Positions 11,084 through 19,659 of a DNA stretch of 64,000 nucleotides are shown in pieces. Made by a program: the position numbers and the translations under genes. Positions within the stretch are counted from its first letter, which is position 1; each line of letters starts with the position of its first letter. This DNA comes from Micropterix aruncella (taxonomy: Eukaryota; Arthropoda; Insecta; Lepidoptera; Micropterigidae): assembly GCA_944548615.1 (NCBI GenBank), contig OX155952.1, forward strand, positions 35,475,788 through 35,539,787, read 5' to 3'. Under the pieces are notes generated by a model. It had not been told where the DNA came from, did not search any database, and was given only the letters and a program-made list of their open reading frames with translations.

Positions 11084-11278
11084 TCAGCTGACGCAAATAG
11101 TAGCTTTACTATTTTGGCGCGAATTTTGAAAATCATCGGCACACACATAACTCACTGCGTCCTGCTTAACGTTCCTGTTAAGATAGACAGATTTAAGATG
11201 GTTCAACCGAGTTGAAGGTTTGAAAATTTCCACCACATGCAACCTTCTAATTAAGTTCGCATCGCCGACTCTTGACAA
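11084..11278 (-). pseudogene. Penelope-like element C-terminal fragment
   Basis: A minus-strand frame contains NVKQDAVSYVCADDFQNSR. This aligns residue by residue with DVKQDTVSVVCKTDFKNSR in the Penelope-like C-terminus at 62477-62749. The upstream endonuclease part is not recognisable. It is a short, old fragment, identified only through that internal match. Confidence 0.5.
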
Positions 11279-11530
11279 AATGGTATTTCTCAGCCTCCCT
11301 TTTATAGGGCAGCTCCCCGATCCATTTCAGGCACGGAACCCTAAAGCTAATCGACTCTCCCCATCTATGAATCAAACAGATTGGCGAAAAAAAACGAAAT
11401 CGGAGTATGCGTTCTTAAGTTAACTTGGCTTAATTCCTAACTTAATTGTTCATTATTTTTTAATTCTTTATTTGGAACTTAATTGAATTGAAATAAAATA
11501 AAAGTTCTTGAGTTAAATTGGTTGGCTTAA

Positions 11531-12283
11531 GGGGCCAATCTCGGAATGAGAGAATAAGCTGAAAACTCGTATACACCTTCATTTTGGGGTTCTAAAAGTC
11601 GTCTCAAAAGTCTCATAAAATCACGTGTCTGCGTCGTCTTGTGTCTGCGTCATTCAAGGTCAACAGTGCCGAATTAGCCATAAGGCCAAGTAGGCCCTGG
11701 GCCATGCCGTTTAGGGGGGCCCGGGCCCCGAACGAGTAATCATTACAATCTTATTATTTGAAATTGTTTCCGATAAAAAAACATTGAATTGAAATTCTAA
11801 GTAGAAAATCTCTTTGTTCCTATAATTCTATAATTGTAATAAATAGCATAATTGCTATACATTATCGACAGATGGGGCCCCGAGATGTTGATGGCCCAAG
11901 GGCCTCTACATGGGTTAATCCGGCACTGAAGGTCAAAGGTCACACAGTTAACTTTGCATTACAGTATGTATGGGTGAGCGCTGCGCGCTCTCCGCGCTCT
12001 ATCTCAAAAACGGCTGAGCGCATGAAAAATGTTGGGAACAAAATTTGTCGTAAAGATACTCTATGGTATATGGTATATGCTATACTTTATGGTATACGTT
12101 AACATCATTGGAGCTATAGAAACCTAGATAATCGCGGAAAAACGTTTTTTGTGACCTGTGACCTTGAATAACTTACGACGCAGACACGAGATTTTATGAG
12201 ACTTTCGAGACAACTTTAGAACGCCAAACTGAAGGTGTATACGAGTTTCCAGCTTATTATCTCTCATTCCGATGTGAAACCCC
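11531..12283. mobile_element. TAA-flanked inverted-repeat element (PIF/Harbinger-like), 753 bp
   Basis: Ends GGGG(C/T)... and ...CCCC are flanked by TAA (11528-11530, 12284-12286). The arms 11540-11660 and 12150-12270 are inverted repeats (CGGAATGAGAG, CTCGTATACACCTTCA, GTCTCATAAAATC). A hAT MITE is inserted in the left arm. No transposase is present. Confidence 0.75.
11664..11928. mobile_element. hAT-type MITE, 265 bp, with perfect 8-bp target duplication
   Basis: The TIRs are CAGTGCCGAATTA and TAATCCGGCACTG. The flanking duplication AAGGTCAA is at 11656-11663 and 11929-11936. An internal G/C-rich inverted repeat (GGGGCCCGGGCCCC against GGGGCCCCGAG) lies inside. The 8-bp duplication and CAGTG end fit hAT. 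It sits inside the TAA-flanked element and is younger than it. Confidence 0.88.
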
Positions 12284-12289
12284 TAATAT

Positions 12290-13740
12290 GACTGGACTAT
12301 TGATTAAATAAACAGATTAATAGCGAACGAATTTTCGAAATCGGATAACTTGTTCTTGAAATATGAGTTTTCGTTTTTATGGCAATATGTTGTAAACAAT
12401 GTTGTAAAATACGTGTGCCGGCCAAGCTAGCATAACAAGCGATTCGATTTGCCATAACGAATATAACCGATAAGAGCATCATAATAATCATCGCAAAATA
12501 CCATAAACTTATTGATTTGATGACGAACCAGAACATTACGCATCGGATAGTTTGTTGATTATACAGACGATCTGTTTACTACCAAACTAAGCCGTTTCCG
12601 CACCCCAATCACATTTATATTTCTAGCCACGGAGGGCAAACTTATTCAGTTATTCGCTTATTAATATTTTAGTAAAGATCAACATTTCGCAAAGTAAACA
12701 TTTTTGTATGATACACTGTCAGGAATAAGCACTTAAAGTTTTCTGACGGTCAAATATCCGGCAAAATACCATTCTTCTAATCAGTTATGTATCTATTTCA
12801 ATTTTAGCGTCGGCAATAAACACTAAGTACATACGTTGTTTTGCTAGGCTAATGATAAAAAAGATTGTAGAGGGAAATTGAAGGAACACAATTTTCGACT
12901 TTGGTACGTTGTCTGGACTAGTTAGGAGGAAAGCAGACTAAAAGTCCCCACTTCTAGGAGGTGAGGGGGAGGAAGGGGCACGCACAAGGTTCCTTTTTCG
13001 TTTTTTTTTTGTTTTATCTCGTAGACTTTGCGTCCTAGCGTTAAGATTAACTAAAATTAAAGCTGACAAAATGTGCCACAAGACTTATTCTATTAATGTT
13101 TTCGCTATTCCGCATAGTATCCGAGATATCCGAGCTCAAAATTGACTAATTTTGAAAAAAAAATGCCTTAGGTTTTTGGCCATATTGGACTAGCTAACTC
13201 ATCGGCCCTTCGTCCTATGAAAAATCATGAAAAATAAAGTTGTAGAGCATTAAATTTTATTCAAAAAAATATTCATATTTTCTCTTTTACCTTCAACCGT
13301 TCAAAATTTGCAGTAATTTTTACTTTATCTGTAACCCTGTCAAAACACGTGTTTCATTGTTTATGAAATGAGAGTCCATGTTTTTGAATAGTTTATTGAT
13401 AGTAGACCCCCAGAAGCGGTCATTGTTACTATTAAAATATTTTTTTTATTGACAGTACACATTTGCCTTAAATGTAGTGCCTAACCTGAGATGTAAAGCT
13501 GTAGAAACTGTAATGGATAACACCGACAAGGACTTCATATTCGAAAATACCTTCAATTTTTCAATCATTGCACACACAATATTCGAGCAATTTCAAACGT
13601 CTGGAAAGACAAATGAATAACAGTTTTTGAAAAAGGAATAACATGACTGAAATAAAATTTCATTGAAAATGTAAAACTAACTTAAGCCGAAGATAATAGT
13701 TAGGAACAAGCGACAAAAAACTAAATTCTTCCACTTGTCT
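12290..13740. other. AT-rich stretch without recognised features
   Basis: Only short chance frames are present and I found no matches to other repeats in the window. It may be old degraded sequence. Confidence 0.4.
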
Positions 13741-13744
13741 GTAT

Positions 13745-13890
13745 GTTATGTAATAATCTTTATTTTCACAATGCGCGCATGTACCACTATGTTTAGGTTA
13801 GCTGTAAGACATTGCCATGTGGCAATAAGCTCGCCTTTTTTGTATATTTATTAAGTGCAAATAAAGAGTTTATTATTATTATTATTAAAA
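13745..13890 (+). mobile_element. LINE 3' end with conserved hairpin and (TTA)n tail
   Basis: It contains the hairpin ATTGCCATGTGGCAAT followed by AAGCTCGCC, then GTGCAAATAAAGAG and a (TTA)n tail at 13871-13886. This 3' hairpin recurs, with changed stem bases, in the SINE copies at 10155 and 38360. No ORF remains. Confidence 0.6.
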
Positions 13891-13898
13891 AACTGCAA

Positions 13899-14326
13899 GA
13901 GTATCGGAAAAACTGATACTTTCATATCAGAGAGTATTTTGGCCATAGAATGCCGGGGTACAGTCAGCAGGCCAGATTCCGGGACACCTGGCGCTGGAGT
14001 ACTGGGAAAGTTGTAATTTTAATTAGTACCCCCAAAGTGTCAGCATCTCCATACAATTACCTATATTGCGCCATTGCGACCATTATATTGCGCGGCACTA
14101 CCGATGCGTCATAGACCGATATGTGACATGTATTGGGATGCAGTCTAACCATATGATTCGAGTTCTTTATTGCATCCACTATCTACTGATGAATTTTCAG
14201 CTTTTCCAAAACACTTTGGGGGTACTAATGAAAATTTTACCTATCCTAGCACGCTAGCGCCATGTGTCCCGAAATCTGGCCTGCTGACTGTACCCTGGCA
14301 TTGCCACAACTCTTGCACTTTTGTCG
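13899..14326. mobile_element. Foldback MITE with long arms (about 430 bp)
   Basis: The left arm (TGCAAGAGT ... GGGTACAGTCAGCAGGCCAG ... TAGTACCCCCAAAGTGT) pairs with the right arm (ACACTTTGGGGGTACTA ... CTGGCCTGCTGACTGTACCC ... ACTCTTGCA). The centre (14045-14210) is unpaired. No coding sequence or clear target duplication. Confidence 0.75.
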
Positions 14327-14734
14327 CTGGCTCTTGAACTATAATCCAAGTTGAAAAAGGCCAGGACGGGCCCAATAGATCGATCGTAACAGCGGTGCAT
14401 GTTGCACAAGAGGGCATCGGTTTTAAAATAATGTATCTACGCATCGAATTCCGGTTTGGTTAGTCGTAACATCCGACGATACAAGACCGACCGATCGCCC
14501 ACTTACCGAATTGAAGTAACGGCTTATATCATTGGGTCGCGTGTGTTAGGATGCCGGTTGCCGGACCGCCAGCCTCGGCAGGAGTCACGGGTAAACAGAA
14601 ACCGTCGAACTCAATTTCAATATGTACGTTGCTTTATTGGATATAACCTCCGACGCTTCACTACGGCCGATCAATGCACACTCGCGAATGTGACTCAAGG
14701 CAAAGTGATGGGCGCCACTTGAAATACAGCGGAT

Positions 14735-15115
14735 TAAGCCACAATGCAAAGTCGGTCCAACTCACGATTCAACTCCTAGTGAGTAGCCTCCTCGTGTGGA
14801 AGGCTACCCCGGATAAGACTCTCACGTCTCAGGTCTCACGGCTGGTGGATCGGTATCTCCTGGGGGATTGCCTCCCGGCGCTACTGCACGGTTGGCGCAC
14901 CGTTCGCGACGCCAATCGGTTGTGCACTCTAACTAATTACTAAAGGAGTCCTAGAGACTATAGAAATATACTCCTAAGCAGCGGGGGTGGATGTTGTCAT
15001 GCAATTCTTAGAACGATCTATCGGCCATCCGATCCCGAGTGGTATGACGGGAAAAGGACGCCAGGTCCGCGATAAATTCTTATTGAATTACCGCTGAAAT
15101 ACAACAGGTAGGAGC
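14735..15115 (+). repeat. GC-rich R1-like LINE 3' region, copy 3 (opposite strand)
   Basis: It is the inverted equivalent of about 8580-8960: ACTCACGATTCAACTCCTA, AAGGCTACCCCGG, CGGCGCTACTG, GCAGCGGGGGTGGATGTT and TCCGCGATAAATT follow in order. Open frames here are remnants only. Confidence 0.55.
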
Positions 15116-15149
15116 ATAGAATCTACACCCAAAATTAATATTATAAACC

Positions 15150-15470
15150 AGTGTAGTCACGCAGCGTTGCTCGTCCCGCCCCCCCCCCCCCCCCTTCAAG
15201 CCTCCCTTCCCGCCTGGAACTTTCTAAAAACACTGGAGAATGCTGGAGACTTCTAGAGTGAGCATTCTAGAATATTCCGGAACAATCAAAAGAGATAGAT
15301 TCCATTTCGCCTATCATCCACCCATGAACAGCCACCCCTATAAAAGTCTCTTATCGATGGGAGACCAAGGGTTATCTACAACCACAACCACGAGTGGCGG
15401 CAGTGGGTGGTTGTGGAGAAAAATGAGTGTTTCCGACGCACACTTGCCTTCTACCCGATAATTTCACTTA
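15150..15470 (+). promoter_or_regulatory. Dispersed repeat with heat-shock-element-like motifs and a TATA box
   Basis: After CAGCGTTGCTC and a C16 run come GAA-nn-TTC at 15217-15224 and an exact TTCnnGAAnnTTCnnGAA array at 15265-15282. TATAAAAG follows at 15339-15346, and then a GTGGTTGTGG / CCACAACCAC hairpin at about 15380-15418. A related repeat with a longer array lies inverted at 30720-30835. The layout resembles a heat-shock promoter but no gene follows, so a mobile repeat carrying HSF sites is the better reading. Confidence 0.5.
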
Positions 15471-15539
15471 ATATGACATTGCATGTCTGGGTGGTTTTTT
15501 TGGAAAAAAAAATATTATTTTCATTTTTATTTTTGTGTG

Positions 15540-15582
15540 AAAAGTAGTATAAAAGCTATGGGCTTTTAATACTACTTTTCAA
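15540..15582. repeat. Hairpin
   Basis: AAAAGTAGTATAAAAGC and GCTTTTAATACTACTTTT form a near-perfect stem around CTATGG. Confidence 0.8.
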
Positions 15583-15589
15583 AGCGAAA

Positions 15590-15795
15590 AGTAGTAGAAA
15601 ATATCGCTAATATTGTTTATTAGCAATATTTTACCTACCGCTAGATGGCGCAGCGCGCTCAACGCGTCTCAAACTTTTCTTCAATAGATACGATTTGCAA
15701 ATATTTTTTTTCTCCAAAAATTCTATTAAAAGTTGCTTACTTCGTCGTACTGATTCACCCAGTACAAGGATGTCACTAATTAAAAACTCATCCTG
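15590..15795. mobile_element. Foldback family C, right half only (copy 1)
   Basis: It contains the centre ATCGCTAATATTG...TTAGCAATATT and the arm motif CTAGATGGCGCAGCGCGC. The right terminus GTTGCTTACTTCGTCGTACT ... ACTCATCCTG is followed by TA. Full-length relatives are at 29941-30354 and 60216-60638. The left arm is lost. Confidence 0.7.
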
Positions 15796-15799
15796 TATG

Positions 15800-16725
15800 T
15801 ACTAAAAACGTAGGTATGTTGACTATTGTGTGCAGTCAAGTTTATGGTAAATTTGAATTTAATACATATTCTTCGGATTTTCGTAGAGAAAAATACTTCT
15901 TATGGAAAAAAATCTACGTCATTAACTCACTGTTGTAATGATTGGCATCCTATAGAATACGCATTTTGGGCATGATTATTATTTGGCAGAGCGGTATTAC
16001 ATAAATAATGTCACGATAGAAATATTCTACATGTTTTTAAATCTTAAGACAATATCTATATTATATTATATAGAAAATATACATTTAAAAAAACATATAT
16101 TTATATGGAGGAATTTTATAAAATCTAATGCGTTTCCGCTATTAAATTTATCGCCAATATGATAACGCGGTATTAATAATAAGTTAATACTGGTAATTGA
16201 AGTTGATTTTTTCGACTAATAGCTTTATTGCGGTCCCTGAACAATGGACCGCAATAAGCAAATGCAATCACAATTCAATGGCAATTTGAATTACTTAATA
16301 ACGATTATCGATTTGCGCGATATGAATGTAGGGCCATAAAAAGAAAATATTACAAAACTACTATAATAAGAAAGATACGAAGACTGTAAAACACATTAAC
16401 ATGTAAATCGAATGTGACATTCATTCGAAGAACAAACCATTTTTTAAAAATTTGATGTTCACTATTAAAATATGAGTGGTTTCGTTATCTTTATACTGAC
16501 GAATCGATCTGGAAAAAGCCTATATTAACATTTAAATACCAACGATCTCAAATAATGGGGCAATTACTTTCTATTGTGAAAGCCGAAAAAGTTGAGATTT
16601 GAGTTAGATACGCATACCTACTAACTAATAATTACCTAATTAACTAATAATACCTACTAATTACTAAAATAAAATTTTAATTTTATATAATCGACTGTTT
16701 GTGCAATTTTATTCGTCTTATTTGA
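15800..16725. other. AT-rich stretch; one short perfect hairpin
   Basis: Apart from a perfect 10-bp stem at 16227-16255 (ATTGCGGTCC ... GGACCGCAAT), nothing is recognisable. Confidence 0.4.
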
Positions 16726-16732
16726 CTTGACT

Positions 16733-17290
16733 CGCCAGCTTATGTCCTAAGGCTCACCACGCTGTCCGGTCCTCCGTCTTCCTCATCCAGTCGCTTCCCG
16801 CTATCTTTCTCAAGTAGTCAGTCCACCATGCTGTCAGTCAGTACACTGCGTTTCGGTCTCCGTTCGGAGACTTTTCGTCTCCAGCTGCTGTCGGTTTTTC
16901 GGCATACGTGGCCGGTCCTTGTGCCATTTTAACTTGCTTATCTTCTGAGCTATATCCATCAATTTGGTTCTTCGGTTTCAGATCATATTCCGTAGATTCC
17001 GAGTATAGCTGTTTCAATAGCTCGCTGATTTAAATTTGTGGACGAGCCCCACAGTCGAGGTCTAAGTTCCGCACCGTACGTTATCACAGGAAAGACGCGC
17101 TGATTGTATTATACCTTCGTCTTCAGGCACTGTGGTATACCAGATTTGAAGATGCAGCGGAGTTTTCGAAAATCTGCCCACCCCAGTCGTATTCTTCTGT
17201 TGGCGAGGTTTAGTCTATCAAGCTGGATATTCTGCCCTAGTAATTCCTTTACAACTTCGAGGGTCGCATTTCCAATAATCATCGGTGTCG
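16733..17290 (-). pseudogene. RTE-type reverse transcriptase C-terminus, degenerate
   Basis: Read on the minus strand with frame changes and stops, the fragments NRRIRLGWADFRKLRCIF, SGIPQCLKTKV, VITYGAEL, QRAIETAILGI and DWMRKTEDRTAW follow in the correct order for the C-terminal half of an RTE-type LINE RT of the kind common in Lepidoptera. Many stops and indels show it is long dead. The catalytic YADD block would lie upstream and is absent. Confidence 0.75.
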
Positions 17291-17300
17291 AGTCAACGAG

Positions 17301-17864
17301 GCATTAAGCGTAACTTTTGTTTTATCCATGTTTTATCCAGTTGCATACTCATAATAAACGATTTGTTTATGCTAGTTTTGTTGTGTCTAATAGTGCAATG
17401 CGGTTTTTATACAGTAATGTTTCAAAGAGAAGTATCGTTCATCTATATTGCGTTTGGGGTGCTTGAAACGTTGGTTCGGATACTTTGAGCGAGTCCGTAT
17501 AAAACCAATAAATTTGTGCCTTTTATCACACCTATTGAACATAATTTTGAGACAAAGCATTAAGCGTAACTTTTGTTTTATTCATGTTTTATTCAGTTTT
17601 ATACTCATAATAAACGATTGTTTATTTCCAGTTTTGGTTTGTCTCAAATTGCAATGCGGGTTTTATACAGCAATATTTCGAAGAGAAGTATCGTTCATTT
17701 ATATTACGTTTGGGGAACTTGAAACGTTGGTTTGGATACTTTGAGTCCCCGTACAAACCTTAGAGTATATATAAAAAAATAATTTAATATTAATACTCTA
17801 AGGTACAAACCAATAAATGTGTGCCATATATATCACACCTATTGAAGATAATTTTGAGAAGGTA
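17301..17864. repeat. Two-unit tandem repeat, period 256 bp
   Basis: Unit 1 (17301-17556) and unit 2 (17557-17864) both begin GCATTAAGCGTAACTTTTGT and run in parallel with scattered substitutions. Unit 2 is longer because of a 43-bp insertion plus its target duplication. The open frames in both units are parallel but are not recognised. Confidence 0.9.
17760..17802. mobile_element. 43-bp palindromic insertion with 9-bp target duplication
   Basis: TTAGAGTAT ... ATACTCTAA ends enclose an AT-rich loop. GTACAAACC is duplicated at 17751-17759 and 17803-17811. Unit 1 of the tandem repeat shows the empty site (GTATAAAACC). The size of the duplication points to a hAT-like mechanism. Confidence 0.75.
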
Positions 17865-17984
17865 GAAGGCCTAGTTCTTCTTGATAAGTTGACTTTTGAC
17901 ATGGAAATATTGTCAGAAATGTTAAAGGCAAAGAACTTTTTATACAAAGCACGTACACATTATACAGGATCATATTAGGTTATA

Positions 17985-18245
17985 AATAGGATAGAAAACG
18001 AATTTACCGCGTGAAATTTGTAGCACCTGACGTTTCGGTGACGTTGCAGCCGCCGTTGTCTAGGGTAGACTGAATGTCTACCCTAGACAACGGTACCCTG
18101 ACAATGTCTACCCTTGCAGCCGCCGTTGTCTAGACAACGGCGGCTGCAACGTCACCGAAACGTCGGGTGCTACAAATTTCACGCGGTAAATTCGTTTTCT
18201 ATCCTATTTATAATGTCAAACAACCGCGATAGTCTTCGATCATAT
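17985..18245. repeat. Penelope-like tails, near-perfect head-to-head palindrome
   Basis: The minus tail (ATAGGATAGAAAACGAATTT ... GACGTTTCGGTGACGTTGCA) is followed by short palindromes (GGGTAGAC-TGAAT-GTCTACCC). The plus tail (TGCAACGTCACCGAAACGTC ... AAATTCGTTTTCTATCCTAT ... CGCGATAGTCTTCGAT) then follows. The arms are almost identical. The assignment rests on the tail following the Penelope C-terminus at 62343-62480. Confidence 0.75.
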
Positions 18246-18559
18246 TAGGTTGTTTTGAAAAATTAAAGGGGTGATAAAGGCCTCTATTACGAGTATAATG
18301 AACAGAGCCTAGTCTATGCATTGTCATAGTTTTTGAGAAATCAGCATTTTTATTATTCCACCTCATATCAGATTTTATCAGAGTGTTTTTACACGATTTG
18401 TAATAAAACAATTATGCTGTAAACTTAAAAAAATTCGTAAACAAGCTTTTGATGCAGACGCGGAATACTAGCAGCTTATTATTGTTGGACGAGTTAACTA
18501 CAGTAAATAAAAAAAATCTCAGAAAGATATTCGTGAGATCTCTTTTAAAGTGGTCATAA

Positions 18560-19385
18560 ATTACGGCGCGGAAATTTTCTCCGTTGAGGGGACGCGGAAA
18601 CTGTCATTGTTGCGTAACTATAGGTATACCATGCCCTGTATACATTCCACGCCCTATACTATGCCGCTATATACCATATCGTGAGGGCGGGGCTCCCAAT
18701 TGTAAATGGTCTACTTCCCCTAAGCCAGCACATCGTCCAGGCGTCTTCGTCCTTGAGGTCTTCTACCTTTGATTTTGCATTGAATTGCAAGCTGCGGTAG
18801 GCTATAGTTTTCGTTCCGCTTTATGTGTCCAAAATACTCGAGTCGAACTCGAAATGTAATAACTGGGTCTTTATAATGATCATAGTTTGACGCCACGCAA
18901 GCAGTGTCGTTTCAAACTCGATCAACCCATCGTGGGTTGATCGAGTCTTAAGCATTTTCCTGTACTGCCACTTTTTAAGTGCGTCTATCTTTTTACACAT
19001 GTTCCGGGTCAGCCTTTATTATTCAATGCGGTACAAGGACTGGGAAGAAATACTAATGGACCTGGAATTGTAGGCTCAACATCCATACCAGTTTGACTAG
19101 TTTATAGCAGGCTTGCTGTGCTTGTTCAATTCTGAAAGGGATCTCCAAGCTGTGGTCCCATTTCTCATTCAAGTAACTTCCAAGGAATGTATATTTCTCT
19201 GTTCGTCGTTAAGAAAGATAGTGCGACCAATTATCATAAATTGGTATTGCTTTATTCATGCGCAAACTGTCTTACCTACATCATTTAGGCTTTGCATGAG
19301 TTGCTGCAGATCGTTGAAGTTGGTGGCAATCAACTGTATCATCGGCGTAACGGAGGTTATTAACGAAGACTCCGTTAAAGGGTTC
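18560..19385 (-). pseudogene. RTE-type reverse transcriptase fragment with YADDT, degenerate
   Basis: On the minus strand NNLRYADDTV, the RT catalytic block, is readable at about 19340-19368. FLGSYLNEKWDHSLEI follows in a second frame, then IDALKKWQYRKMLKT near 18980, and RLEYFGHIKRNENYSLPQLA with a basic GRR motif near 18740-18840. The order and spacing are those of an RTE-type LINE. Several frameshifts, and a small inverted duplication (GATCAACCCA / TGGGTTGATC at 18919-18940), break it. Confidence 0.75.
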
Positions 19386-19659
19386 CAGATGTACGGTTTT
19401 AGAGCGGACAGTTCGGTTTTTAAATTAATTTAAAAACAAACATACGGTTGCCCGGGTTTTGGTTTTTGCAAACAGAGCACGGGTACTTAGATACGGATTC
19501 TAATGTTTTATCTGTATTTCATTATCCGTAAAACAGTTTTTTATTATGCGGAATAGCGACAGCATAAAAGAAAAATTGGCTCCAAATTGTTCTGCGCCTG
19601 TCACTGATCGATAATAATGTAATTGCATTTATTAAAATAATTAATGCTTATTAGAAAAT

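Noticed and set aside
17285..17744. Two related small protein genes (parallel ORFs)
   Set aside because: The frames follow from a 256-bp tandem duplication, show no domain, and one unit is interrupted by an insertion.
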